Below are positions 54,363 through 63,604 of a stretch of 64,000 nucleotides of DNA, one piece after another (positions within the stretch are counted from its first letter, which is position 1; every line of letters starts with the position of its first letter). Both the position numbers and the translations under genes were made by a program. The stretch lies in assembly GCF_003062295.1 (NCBI RefSeq), contig NZ_PYCN01000022.1, forward strand, positions 1-64,000. Direction: 5' to 3'. The notes beneath the pieces are model-generated. The model was given only the letters and a program-made list of their open reading frames with translations, did not search any database and was not told the DNA's origin. The stretch is from Bradyrhizobium algeriense. Its GTDB lineage: Bacteria; Pseudomonadota; Alphaproteobacteria; Rhizobiales; Xanthobacteraceae.

Positions 54363-56210
54363 ATGAGTATCGCTCAGGGTCAGGCACAGAGCCGAGCGCG
54401 CGCAGCGCCGCCGCCCCGCGCAATTTCCGGCCTGTTGTCGACGCTGGCTGCCGACGATCCCGTCGCGACCGCGATGCGCGCGAGCGCGCGCCGCATGATC
54501 GGCGTCGCCGTCTTCAGCGGCGTCATCAACATTCTGATGCTGTCAGGCTCGCTTTATATGTTGCAGGTGTACGATCGGGTGATTCCGAGCCGTAACCTCG
54601 CGACCCTGTTCGGCCTGTCCTTGATGGTGCTGATCGCCTACCTGGTGCAGGGATATTTCGATGCGATGCGGTCGCGGATGCTTTGCCGGATCGCAACGTT
54701 GTTCGATGGCGCGCTGCAGGGGTCGATCCATTCGGCGCTCGCCACCTTGCCGCTGCGCGGGGTGAAGCCGGTTCTGATGCAGCAGCCGCTGCGCGATCTC
54801 GATCAGGTGCGCACCTTCATGTCGGGCATGGGGCCGACGGCGTTTCTGGACATGCCGTGGATCCCCGTCTTTCTGATCGGGCTGTTTCTGTTTCACCCGC
54901 TGATCGGCTTCACGGCGCTGCTTGGCACCGCGGCGATCGTTGCCATGACACTGGTGACCGAGCGGATCTCGCGTGGCGCGACCAAGGCTGCCATGGACTT
55001 GAACGCGCAGCGGCAGGTGCTGGCGGATGCGACGCAGCGCAACGCGGAAATCGTGCGCGCCCTCGGCATGACGGATCGATTGACGGCGCGCTGGTCGCAG
55101 GCCAACGAGCGCTACCTGCAGGAAAACATCCGCGCGACCGACGTCTATGCCAATCTCGGTTCGGCCGCGAAGGTGCTGCGCTACATCCTGCAATCGGGAA
55201 TGCTGGGCATCGGCGCCTATCTCGTCATCGCCGACAAGGCGTCGGGCGGCATCATGATCGCGTCCTCGATCCTGATGGGGCGCGCGCTTGCGCCTGTCGA
55301 AATCGCGCTCGGCACCTGGAAGCAACTGGCCGCCGCCCGCCAGGGCCTCACGCGTCTGCGCGACATCTTAAAGGCGACCGCACAGCCTCCGGCGCCGCCG
55401 GTCATGCTGCCGCGTCCCGTCCGCGAATTGTCCGTGCAGAATCTCGCGGTGGCAGCACCGGGCTTCGACATGCCGATCGTGTCGGGTGTCACGTTTTCGC
55501 TCAAGGCCGGCTCCGGGCTGGCGCTGTTGGGCGCGAGCGCGTCGGGCAAGACCTCGCTCTCGAAGGCGCTGGTCGGAATCTGGCCGGCGCATCGGGGCGC
55601 CGTGCGGCTCGACGGCGCGTCGCTCGATCAATGGCGCAACGAAGATCTCGGCCGGCACATCGGCTATCTCCCGCAGGATGTCGGCCTGTTCGACGGTACC
55701 GTGGCGGAGAACATCTGCCGCTTCGACGAACACGCGAGTTCGGATGCCATCCTGAAGGCCGCGCAGATCGCAGGTGTCCATGACATCATCCTGCGCCTGC
55801 CGGAGGGCTATGCGACGCGAATAGGGCAGGGCGGCATGTCGCTGTCGGCCGGCCAGAAGCAGCGGGTAGGGCTGGCGCGGGCGGTGTTCGGCGATCCCTT
55901 CCTGCTCGTGCTCGACGAACCCAACGCCAATCTGGATGCCGACGGCGAGAATGCCTTGACGCGCGCTATCGGGATCATGCGTCAGAACAAATCCATCGTC
56001 GTCGTCATCTCGCATCGCCCGAGCGCGCTCTCCGCGCTTGATATGACGATGGTGCTCTACGAAGGCAAGGCGATCGCGTTCGGCCCGAGCGCAGAAGTGT
56101 TCGCTCGCGTCCGCAACGCTGGCGGCAAGGGGCCGCCGGGATCGCCGCAGTCTCCGCCGCAGGCCAAGGCAGAACAGCGCGCATCGCTTGCCGAGAGTGT
56201 TTCATCATGA
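54363..56210 (+). CDS. Type I secretion system permease/ATPase (PrtD family)
   Basis: A 615-aa ABC exporter. The membrane domain (about 45-310) begins RMIGVAVFSGVINILMLSGS followed by LYMLQVYDRVIPSRN, the PrtD/HlyB-type signature. The nucleotide-binding domain has Walker A LGASASGKTSL (about 389-399), Q-loop YLPQDVGLFDG, signature SLSAGQKQRVGLARA (about 493-507) and Walker B LLVLDEPNANLD. There is no C39 peptidase domain, so the substrate is not cleaved at a double-glycine leader. The ATG at 54363 follows GAAGGG. Its stop overlaps the HlyD gene start (ATGA). Confidence 0.94.
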   Translation: MSIAQGQAQSRARAAPPPRAISGLLSTLAADDPVATAMRASARRMIGVAVFSGVINILMLSGSLYMLQVYDRVIPSRNLATLFGLSLMVLIAYLVQGYFDAMRSRMLCRIATLFDGALQGSIHSALATLPLRGVKPVLMQQPLRDLDQVRTFMSGMGPTAFLDMPWIPVFLIGLFLFHPLIGFTALLGTAAIVAMTLVTERISRGATKAAMDLNAQRQVLADATQRNAEIVRALGMTDRLTARWSQANERYLQENIRATDVYANLGSAAKVLRYILQSGMLGIGAYLVIADKASGGIMIASSILMGRALAPVEIALGTWKQLAAARQGLTRLRDILKATAQPPAPPVMLPRPVRELSVQNLAVAAPGFDMPIVSGVTFSLKAGSGLALLGASASGKTSLSKALVGIWPAHRGAVRLDGASLDQWRNEDLGRHIGYLPQDVGLFDGTVAENICRFDEHASSDAILKAAQIAGVHDIILRLPEGYATRIGQGGMSLSAGQKQRVGLARAVFGDPFLLVLDEPNANLDADGENALTRAIGIMRQNKSIVVVISHRPSALSALDMTMVLYEGKAIAFGPSAEVFARVRNAGGKGPPGSPQSPPQAKAEQRASLAESVSS

Positions 56211-58192
56211 AGGGTTTTGACCACGTGCATGCCGATGAAAGAGTTGCGCGCCAGCGGTTCGGCGGAACGGATGACGACGTCGCGGCGCCGCAAGGCCAGG
56301 CGCTGATCCTCGAACTGCAACGATTGCGACAGGCTTTCGAGCAAGACCAGCGGCCGCCGCTTCGCCGCCCGGCGAATGACGAACCGGGTCCGGGCGCGCG
56401 GCGTTCGCGCCAGGCCCGGCCGAAGCGGTCGAAGAAAAAGGGCAAGATGGGACGGGTGCTGGATTGGCTCGGCCCCTTCGGATCCCAGTCCGAGGTTCTC
56501 GATCCCGAGCCTCCGGCGCCGCGGGGCAGACGCAGCGCGCGCGAGCCGCAGTTCATGGCCCCGCCACCGGCGAGCGGCATGCGCGGCCTGGCGGGCAATG
56601 CTCCCTCAAGCAATTCATGGCGGAATGAACGGCAGGCGCGCGGTCCGATCATCGCGCCCGATGATCCGTCGCTCATGAACATGCCGAGGTCGCGGCCGGA
56701 GGTTTTGTCGATCGACGACACACGGCTGCCGCCGCGCATCGAGGCTCCCCAATTGGCGCCGCCGAGCCCGGCGGGCCTGGTGCCGCGCGAACGTTCCGTG
56801 ACGGGGGTCGTCCGCAATGGCCTGACCGCCGGCGTCGCATTCCTTGCCAATCGCGATGGATCGGCGGATGTGGCGGGCGCGCCCGGCGAAAGCATCGTAG
56901 TCCGGGCGGCGCGCGCCTATGAGGGCGAATTGCGCACGGGCTTGCGGGCGCTGATCGTTGTCGGCGGGTTGGCAGGCGGCTGGATGGCGCTGGTGCCGTT
57001 GTCGGGCGCCGTCGTGGTGCCGGGCAATCTGGTGGTGCAGTCCAACGTCAAGGCCATCCAGCATCCGACCGGCGGCGTGGTCGCGCAGATCCCGGTCCAT
57101 AACGGCATGCGGGTCACCGCCGGCGATCTGCTGCTGCGGCTGGACGCGACGCAGGCGCAGGCCAGCCTTCAGGTGGTCAGCAAGCAGCTCGACGATATGC
57201 GGGCGAAGATCGCGCGGCTGGTAGCCGAGCGCGACGGTCAGCCCCGGCCGGCGATTCCGCCGGAAATGTCGGCGCGGCTGGACGACCCCAATGTCAAGAC
57301 GCTGCTTGCTTCGGAGGCGTCGCTGTTCAGGGCGCGGGTGACGGCACGCGAGAGTCAGAAGGAGCTGCTCAAGAGCAAGGTATCGCAGCTTGGCGAGGAG
57401 ATCGTGGGCCTGGAGGCGCAGGTCGCATCCAAGGCCAAGCAACTGGAACTGATCACCGGCGAACTCACGGGCGTGCAGGAGCTCTTCGACAAGCGTCTCG
57501 TGCCGATCGCGCGGCTCACCGCCTTGCAGCGCGAGAGCGCCAGGATAGAAGGTGAACGTGGCCAATTGACCTCAACCATCGCCGAGACCAAAACAAAGGT
57601 CGACGAGGCGAAGCTTCAGATGGTCAGGCTCGACCAGGATGTGCGGACGGAAGTCGTCAAGGAGCTCGGCGAGGCGCAGGGCAAGGAAGCCGAACTCAGC
57701 GAACGAAGCGTCGCAGCGCGCGACGTCCTTGAGCGCATCGAGATGCGCGCGCCGACGTCGGGTGTGATCCATCAGCTGAACGCGCACACCATCGGCGGCG
57801 TCATTCGCGCCGGTGACACCGTCATGGAGGTGGTGCCGGATTCCGATGATCTGCAGATCGAGGCGCGGTTGCAGCCGAACGACATCGACCAGGTGCGGAA
57901 AGGCCAGCAGGCATTCGTCCGCTTCTCGGCCTTCAACCAGCGGGTAACGCCGCAGCTGATCGGTCAGGTGTCGTACGTCTCGCCCGACACCACCCGCGAC
58001 CAGCAGACCAGCATGTCCTATTTCACGGTCCGGATCATGCTGCCGGAAGAAGAGCGCCGGCGGCTGGCCGGGCTGCAGCTCTCTTCGGGCATGCCCGCGG
58101 AAGTGTTCATGCAGACCGGCAGCCGGACCATGCTGAGCTACCTGTTCAAGCCGATTCTGGATCAATTCCAACGCGCTTTTATCGAGCGGTAA
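56207..58192 (+). CDS. HlyD-type type I secretion adaptor with long N-terminal extension
   Basis: A 661-aa membrane fusion protein. From residue about 242 it is a normal adaptor: one membrane helix (RALIVVGGLAGGWMALVPLS), beta-barrel/lipoyl halves (VVVPGNLVVQSNVKAIQHPT ... APTSGVIHQLNAHTIGGVIR), a long coiled coil (about 305-525), and the terminal HlyD signature region ending SYLFKPILDQFQRAFIER. The first ~240 residues are cytoplasmic, Arg/Pro-rich and low-complexity, with a basic patch RRSRQARPKRSKKKGK. HlyD/PrtE proteins are normally about 440 residues, so this extension is unusual. It is translationally coupled to the ABC transporter. Confidence 0.92.
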   Translation: MKGFDHVHADERVARQRFGGTDDDVAAPQGQALILELQRLRQAFEQDQRPPLRRPANDEPGPGARRSRQARPKRSKKKGKMGRVLDWLGPFGSQSEVLDPEPPAPRGRRSAREPQFMAPPPASGMRGLAGNAPSSNSWRNERQARGPIIAPDDPSLMNMPRSRPEVLSIDDTRLPPRIEAPQLAPPSPAGLVPRERSVTGVVRNGLTAGVAFLANRDGSADVAGAPGESIVVRAARAYEGELRTGLRALIVVGGLAGGWMALVPLSGAVVVPGNLVVQSNVKAIQHPTGGVVAQIPVHNGMRVTAGDLLLRLDATQAQASLQVVSKQLDDMRAKIARLVAERDGQPRPAIPPEMSARLDDPNVKTLLASEASLFRARVTARESQKELLKSKVSQLGEEIVGLEAQVASKAKQLELITGELTGVQELFDKRLVPIARLTALQRESARIEGERGQLTSTIAETKTKVDEAKLQMVRLDQDVRTEVVKELGEAQGKEAELSERSVAARDVLERIEMRAPTSGVIHQLNAHTIGGVIRAGDTVMEVVPDSDDLQIEARLQPNDIDQVRKGQQAFVRFSAFNQRVTPQLIGQVSYVSPDTTRDQQTSMSYFTVRIMLPEEERRRLAGLQLSSGMPAEVFMQTGSRTMLSYLFKPILDQFQRAFIER

Positions 58193-58295
58193 GGGGGCGG
58201 GCACAGGCGTCTGGCGGGGCCCGGCAAAGCTTGCCACCCCGGATGGCATCGTTATATCAGGGCTTTCCTTTGGCCCTGTTCCCTGCGAGCCCCGT

Positions 58296-60164
58296 ATGAC
58301 CACCACCACTGCCCCCGAATCCCAGCCGTTCCAGGCCGAGGTCGCCGAGCTTCTGAATCTGATGGTGCACTCGGTCTATTCGGAGACCGACATCTTCCTG
58401 CGTGAGCTGATTTCAAACGCATCGGATGCCTGCGACAAGCTGCGCTATGAGGCGATATCGGCGCCTGAGCTGATCACGGACGGCGCGCCGCCCAAAATCC
58501 GCATCGCGCCGGACAAGAAGGCCAATACGCTTTCCGTCGTCGACAGCGGCATCGGCATGGACCGGCAGGAACTGATCGACAATCTCGGCACCATCGCACG
58601 CTCCGGCACAAAATCCTTTCTCTCCCGCCTGACCGAGGCCAAGGACGGCACCAATCTGATCGGCCAGTTCGGCGTCGGCTTCTATGCGGCGTTCATGGTG
58701 GCCGAGCGCATCGTCGTCACCAGCCGCCGCGCCGGTTCCGATCAAGTTTTTGTCTGGTCGTCCTCGGGCGGTAGCGGGTTTGAAATCGCGCCGGCCAGCG
58801 ACGAGGAAGCCGCCCGCGTCACGCGCGGCACCGAGATCGTCCTGCATCTGAAGAAGGATGCGGCGAAATATCTCGAGACCCACGAGATCGAGCGCATCGT
58901 CCGCGCCTGGTCCGACAACATCCAGTTCCCGATCGAACTGGTGCCGGAGGAGGGCGAGCCGCGCCAGATCAACTCGGCCAGCGCGCTATGGCAGCGGCCG
59001 AAATCGGAGCTCTCGCCGGAGGACTACAAGCAGGCCTATCAACAGATCGCTGGCGCCTTCGACGAGCCGGCGATGACGCTGCACTATCGCGCCGAGGGCC
59101 GGCAGTCCTATGCGGTGCTGCTGTTCGCGCCGTCGACCAAGCCGTTCGATCTGTTCGATCAGGCGCGCAAGGGCAAGGTCAAGCTCTATGTCCGCCGTGT
59201 CTTCATCGCCGACGACGCCGATGTCTTGCCGGCTTATTTGCGCTTCATCCGCGGCGTGATCGACAGCGAGGATCTGCCGCTCAACATCTCCAGAGAGATG
59301 CTGCAGAACAATCCGCAACTCACCCAGATCCGCAAAGCCGTCACCGGCCGCGTGATATCGGAGCTGGAAAGCCTCGGCGAAAAGGAGCCGGAAGCATTCG
59401 TCAAAATCTGGGACGCGTTCGGCCCCGTGATCAAGGAAGGCATCTGGGAGGATTTTGAGCGCCGCGAGAAGTTGTTGGGCTTGTCGCGCTTCACCACGAC
59501 CAAGGGCGAGAAGCGCGCGCTCAAGCAATATGTCGAAGATCTCAAGCCGAACCAGACCGACATCTATTACCTGACCGGCGAAAGCGTCGAACGGCTGAAG
59601 GCGAACCCGAAACTGGAGTCGGCAACCGCCCGCGGCATCGAGGTGCTGCTGCTGACCGATCCGGTCGATGCGTTCTGGACCTCAGGCCAGCTCGATTTCG
59701 GCGGCAAGCCGCTGAAGTCGCTGAGCCAGGGCGATATCGATTTCGCCCTGATCCCGCTATTGGATGAAAAGGCCGAGGACAAGAAGGAAGAGTCCGGCGC
59801 AGATGAAGCCACGACGATTGCGCTGATCAAGGACGCGCTCGGCGAGCGCGTCTCCGACGTGCGCGCCTCGCAGCGGCTGACGGCGAGCGCGTCGTGTTTG
59901 GTTGCCGGCGGCGACGCGCATGACCGCATGCTCGAGCGGCTGCTGGCGATGCAGAACAAGGCGCCCACCACTAGGCCGATCCTGGAGATCAACATGCGCC
60001 ATCCTCTGGTCGCGGCGATCGCCGGCGACAAGGAGGCGGCCAGAGATCTGTCGTTTCTGCTGCTGGAGCAGGCGCAGATCCTCGACGGCGAGTTGCCGGA
60101 AGACCCGGCGGCGTTTGCCAGCCGGCTCAATCAGCTGGTGCTGCGGGGGCTGGCGAAGGGGTAG
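58296..60164 (+). CDS. htpG: Molecular chaperone HtpG (Hsp90)
   Basis: A 622-aa Hsp90. The N-terminal ATPase (GHKL) motifs are FLRELISNASDACDKLRY, VDSGIGMDRQELIDNLGTIA, SGTKSF and LIGQFGVGFYAAFMVAERI. The middle domain has LYVRRVFIADD, LPAYLRFIRGVIDSEDLPLN and ISREMLQNNP. The C-terminal dimerisation domain is present. It acts in the cytoplasm as an ATP-dependent folding chaperone. It stands alone, 103 bases after the HlyD gene. I see no clear heat-shock sigma-32 site or CIRCE element upstream. Confidence 0.97.
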   Translation: MTTTTAPESQPFQAEVAELLNLMVHSVYSETDIFLRELISNASDACDKLRYEAISAPELITDGAPPKIRIAPDKKANTLSVVDSGIGMDRQELIDNLGTIARSGTKSFLSRLTEAKDGTNLIGQFGVGFYAAFMVAERIVVTSRRAGSDQVFVWSSSGGSGFEIAPASDEEAARVTRGTEIVLHLKKDAAKYLETHEIERIVRAWSDNIQFPIELVPEEGEPRQINSASALWQRPKSELSPEDYKQAYQQIAGAFDEPAMTLHYRAEGRQSYAVLLFAPSTKPFDLFDQARKGKVKLYVRRVFIADDADVLPAYLRFIRGVIDSEDLPLNISREMLQNNPQLTQIRKAVTGRVISELESLGEKEPEAFVKIWDAFGPVIKEGIWEDFERREKLLGLSRFTTTKGEKRALKQYVEDLKPNQTDIYYLTGESVERLKANPKLESATARGIEVLLLTDPVDAFWTSGQLDFGGKPLKSLSQGDIDFALIPLLDEKAEDKKEESGADEATTIALIKDALGERVSDVRASQRLTASASCLVAGGDAHDRMLERLLAMQNKAPTTRPILEINMRHPLVAAIAGDKEAARDLSFLLLEQAQILDGELPEDPAAFASRLNQLVLRGLAKG

Positions 60165-60240
60165 GACGATCTGTCGCGAACCGGATTTCAAAATCGACCG
60201 TATCTGCTGGAAAGCTGGAACCCCGGGGGGTCTCACTGCC

Positions 60241-61395
60241 ATGACGACGCCTGACGGCACCGACATTTTCTACGGCGCGATCCCGGTCTTTCGCGGCTTT
60301 GGCAGCCTGATGGACCCGGCGATGTACTCGCCGTTGCCTGATGACTGGACCGTCGGCGTTGCCGACATCGTGGAATCGACCAAGGCGATTGCGAACCAGC
60401 GCTACAAGGCGGTCAACATGGCCGGCGCCGCCGTCATCGCGGCCGTCACCAACGCGCTTGACGGGCGTGAATTTCCGTTCGTGTTCGGCGGCGATGGCGC
60501 CAGCTTTGCGGTGTCGCCCTCAGACCTCGCGCGCGCCCGCGACGCGCTGGCGGCGACGGCGGCATGGGTCAGCCACGATCTCGATCTGGTGATGCGGGTG
60601 GCGCTGGTGCCGGTCAAGGACATCCGCGCGCAGGGCCTCGACGTCAAGGTCGCCCGCTTCGGCCCGTCGGCCAATCTGTCCTATGCGATGTTTTCCGGCG
60701 GCGGGCTTGGCTGGGCGGATGCCGCGATGAAGCGCGGCGAGTTTGCGGTGCCGGCGGCAGCGCCGGGCACGCAGCCCGATCTGTCCGGGCTTTCTTGCCG
60801 GTTCGAGGAAATTCCCTCCGCGCGCGGGCTCATTCTGTCCGTGCTGGTGGTGCCGGCCAGGGGCGCCGATCCGCATCGTTTCCGCAAGGTGATCGAGGAC
60901 ATCATCAGGCGGGTCGAACAGTCGCCGGATGCCGGGCGGCCGGTGCCGCCGGGCGGGCCGCCGCTGCGCTGGCCGCCGGCCGGCGTCGAGTATGAAGCGC
61001 GCGCGGCGCGCGGCGGGCCGCTGTTGAAGCGGCGCACCGTCGTGCTCGCGGTGACGCTCTGGGCCTATGTCGTGATGCGCTTCGGCATCAAGGTCGGCAA
61101 TTTCGTGCCGAAGAATTATGTGCAGCAGGTGGTGGAGAATTCCGACTTCCGCAAATATGACGACGGCCTGCGGATGATCCTCGATTGCACGGAGGAGCTG
61201 GAGCGCGCGCTGGCGGAGCTTCTGGCCAATGCAGCTTCAGAGCGGATCGTGCGCTACGGCCTGCACCGGCAGGACGCGGCGATGATGACCTGCTTCACGC
61301 CCTCGGTGATGCGCAGCGATCATGTCCACTTCATCGACGGCGCCCGCGGCGGCTACGCCTCGGCGGCGACGGCGCTCAAGGCGATGGCGGCGTAG
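60241..61395 (+). CDS. DUF3095 protein (class III cyclase-like fold)
   Basis: A 384-aa DUF3095 protein. VGVADIVESTKAIANQRYKA and FVFGGDGASFAV look like the two metal-Asp sites of a class III nucleotidyl cyclase/GGDEF-like fold (Asp42, Asp85), followed by VARFGPSANLSYAMFSGGGL. The C-terminal half contains RRTVVLAVTLWAYVVMRFGI and is conserved in the family (KYDDGLRMILDCT). No enzymatic activity is established for the family, and a signalling nucleotide role is a plausible inference. ATG at 60241. Monocistronic by spacing. Confidence 0.88.
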   Translation: MTTPDGTDIFYGAIPVFRGFGSLMDPAMYSPLPDDWTVGVADIVESTKAIANQRYKAVNMAGAAVIAAVTNALDGREFPFVFGGDGASFAVSPSDLARARDALAATAAWVSHDLDLVMRVALVPVKDIRAQGLDVKVARFGPSANLSYAMFSGGGLGWADAAMKRGEFAVPAAAPGTQPDLSGLSCRFEEIPSARGLILSVLVVPARGADPHRFRKVIEDIIRRVEQSPDAGRPVPPGGPPLRWPPAGVEYEARAARGGPLLKRRTVVLAVTLWAYVVMRFGIKVGNFVPKNYVQQVVENSDFRKYDDGLRMILDCTEELERALAELLANAASERIVRYGLHRQDAAMMTCFTPSVMRSDHVHFIDGARGGYASAATALKAMAA

Positions 61396-61443
61396 GCGGA
61401 ATTTGCGGCTCGGTTATCGGTACTCTGTCTGCCGTTCGAATAT

Positions 61444-61585
61444 GCGGCGGCACCCCCACCCCAGCCCTCCCCCGCAAGCGGGAGAGGGAGTTCTTGCCGT
61501 TGCTTGGAAAGAGCGTTGGCCGCAGAGAAAGTGCATTCCCTCTCCCGCACTTGCGGGGGAGGGTTAGGGTGGGGGCTCGCGCCGC
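61444..61585. repeat. Intergenic inverted repeat
   Basis: The left arm contains cacccccaccccagccctcc followed by cccgcaagcgggagagggag. The right arm, about 50 bases further, reads ccctctcccgcacttgcggg then ggagggttagggtgggggc. They are imperfect reverse complements. Each arm also contains its own small palindrome (cccgcaagcggg). This GC-rich element is widespread between genes in Bradyrhizobium-type genomes and can fold into a long hairpin after DUF3095. Confidence 0.8.
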
Positions 61586-61615
61586 ATCGGCAGTATCGAC
61601 GGTAGCGCGAAGTCC

Positions 61616-62059
61616 CTACCGCCCCACGCGCGTCCAGTTTTCGCCGCCGCAGAGCGCGCCGACGCAGCCTTCGACTTTCAGCGTATCCGTCCCCGTCACC
61701 GAGACGCTGCTCGCGTAGGTGCCACCGTCATCGGCGTTGTAGATCTGGCCCGACCATTTGTTGGGCGCTACCGGCTGCATGCCGCTGAACAGCGGCAGGC
61801 CGATCATCGGACGCTTCTTCAGCGCCGGATTGGGATTCTTGTCATCGACCTGGGGCTTGCCGGTTGATGGATCGATCGGGTCTTTCAACCCGACGATCAC
61901 GCCGCAGATGCCGCCCCCGCATTTGCTGACTTTCACCCGCGCGTCGCCGGCCTGGGTCTGCCAGACGCCGGTCGGCTCGCCGGCGCCTTGTGCGCGAGCC
62001 GATGGGGCGGCCAGCAATGCCGTCGAGATCGCGATGATGAAAGCCGTTCTGCAAGCCAT
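61616..62059 (-). CDS. DUF2147 exported protein
   Basis: A 147-aa periplasmic protein. It has a signal peptide (AFIIAISTALLAAPSARA-QG) and the DUF2147 pattern GVWQTQAGDARVKVSKCGGG followed by ICGVIVGLKDP, MIGLPLFSGMQPVAPNKWSG and the terminal GCVGALCGGENWTRV. The fold is a small beta-barrel related to lipocalins. Some relatives bind lipid-like ligands, but no function is assigned. Four cysteines could form two disulfides. Confidence 0.9.
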   Translation of the reverse strand: MACRTAFIIAISTALLAAPSARAQGAGEPTGVWQTQAGDARVKVSKCGGGICGVIVGLKDPIDPSTGKPQVDDKNPNPALKKRPMIGLPLFSGMQPVAPNKWSGQIYNADDGGTYASSVSVTGTDTLKVEGCVGALCGGENWTRVGR

Positions 62060-62134
62060 GAATCATTTCCCCAAAAAAGCAGGCCTGCATAACAACAAAT
62101 CAGATTTGTGCAATGTCGGATTGCGCGAACACGA

Positions 62135-63520
62135 TCATTTGCTCCAGCGGGTGAGGCGGATCGACAACGCCGTACCGAGGCCGTAAACGACCATCGCCGC
62201 GCCCACCAGCGCGAACAATGTCCATGCCGGCGCGCCCGCGGAGGCCAGCCACGCGCCGCCGCCGCCGACGATCAGCAATCTCGCGGTGCCGGCCATCACG
62301 GGGCCGCCGACCTTCGCAGCCCCCTGCGACGAGAAATAGAGGCAGGCGCCCATCCCGAAAAAGGCGAACGCCGGGCCTGCCCAGACCAGATAGGAAGAAG
62401 CCGCGGCGGTGACGCCGGGATCGCTGGTGAACAGCGAAACCCAGAGCGACGGCATCGCTGCGACGATCAATCCGATGGCGCCCACGGCGATGCCGGCAGC
62501 TATGCCCGCGGTCCACGCCACCTGCCGCGCGCGCGTCACCAGCCCTGCGCCAACAGCCATGCCGACCATCGGCACCGAGGCGACGCCGAAGGCGAACGCG
62601 ATCGGCGTCAGCAGAAATTCCAGCCGCGAGCCCATGCCATAGCCGGCCAATGTCGCTGTGCCGTAGTCGGCCAGGATTTTGGTGAAGATCAGCACCGTCA
62701 GCACGGTCTGCAGCGGCGACAGGCAGGCCACCGCACCTACCTTAAGAATGTCGAAGAACATGTCGCGCTGGAATTTGAAGCCCTTGAAGTTCAGCGCCAG
62801 CCGGCTGCGGCCGCTGACGAGATGCCAGATCAGAAAGACCGCCCCGAGCGTGAAGGCGGTGAGCTGACCTGCGGCAACGCCAGCCATGCCGAGCCTGGGC
62901 AGGCCGAACAGCCCAAGGCCCAGCGCGCCGCCGACCGCGATCTGCACCAGCGCGGTGCCGATCAGCGTCACCGACGGAATCCGCATGTCGCCGGTGCCGC
63001 GCACCACCGAGGCCAGCGTATTGACTAGCCAGATCGCCATCGCGCCGGAGAACAGCACGTGCGAATATTGCATGGCCTGTTCGAGCACGCCGCCGCGCCC
63101 GCCGAGCAGCGTGTAGAACGCGCGGCCGAAAATCAGCATCGTAACCGTGAAAAAGATTCCGGCGCAGGCGCCGATCATTGCCGCATGCAGCGCCAGATCA
63201 GCGGCGCGGTCGCGATTCCCCGCGCCGATCGCCCGGCTGATCGCAGACGACACGCCGCCGCCCATCGCACCCGCCGACATCATTTGCGTCAGCATGACGA
63301 AGGGAAACACCAGCGCGATGCCGGCGAGCGGCTCGGTGCCGAGCCGGCCGATATAGGAAGTTTCGGCGACGGCAACCAGCGTCGTGCCCACCATGGCGAT
63401 CGCATTGGGTAGCGCCAGGTTCAGCAGCGTCGGCAGGATCGGCGAGGTGAGCAGGCCGTTGATCGGCGCGGGCGGAACTGCGGTGGTAGGACGCATGTCG
63501 AGCGGGGCGTCAATGGTCAT
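62135..63520 (-). CDS. MATE-family efflux transporter
   Basis: A 461-aa 12-helix multidrug/toxin extrusion transporter with two homologous six-helix halves (LALPNAIAMVGTTLVAVAET and VGAVACLSPLQTVLTVLIFT). It shows PLAGIALVFPFVMLTQMMSA, SRAIGAGNRDRA, VNTLASVVRGTGDMRIPSV and the second-half GMGSRLEFLLTPIAFAFGVA. It exports organic cations or drugs in exchange for H+ or Na+. Substrate unknown. It lies 75 bases upstream of the DUF2147 gene on the same strand. Confidence 0.92.
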   Translation of the reverse strand: MTIDAPLDMRPTTAVPPAPINGLLTSPILPTLLNLALPNAIAMVGTTLVAVAETSYIGRLGTEPLAGIALVFPFVMLTQMMSAGAMGGGVSSAISRAIGAGNRDRAADLALHAAMIGACAGIFFTVTMLIFGRAFYTLLGGRGGVLEQAMQYSHVLFSGAMAIWLVNTLASVVRGTGDMRIPSVTLIGTALVQIAVGGALGLGLFGLPRLGMAGVAAGQLTAFTLGAVFLIWHLVSGRSRLALNFKGFKFQRDMFFDILKVGAVACLSPLQTVLTVLIFTKILADYGTATLAGYGMGSRLEFLLTPIAFAFGVASVPMVGMAVGAGLVTRARQVAWTAGIAAGIAVGAIGLIVAAMPSLWVSLFTSDPGVTAAASSYLVWAGPAFAFFGMGACLYFSSQGAAKVGGPVMAGTARLLIVGGGGAWLASAGAPAWTLFALVGAAMVVYGLGTALSIRLTRWSK

Positions 63521-63604
63521 GCGTCAGATCATCCAATCGAATAAATTATGGATGACATATTATCCGGCTAGACCAGCGCAAGCCACCCGCGCCCGGTGCA
63601 GGGG

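Noticed and set aside
58261..58285. Short agggc/gccct hairpin before htpG considered as a CIRCE or ROSE-type heat-shock element
   Set aside because: It is too short and does not match the CIRCE inverted repeat or the ROSE thermometer layout.
61444..61585. Inverted repeat considered as a bidirectional terminator
   Set aside because: It has no T run and belongs to a dispersed repeat type, so a specific terminator role is not supported.
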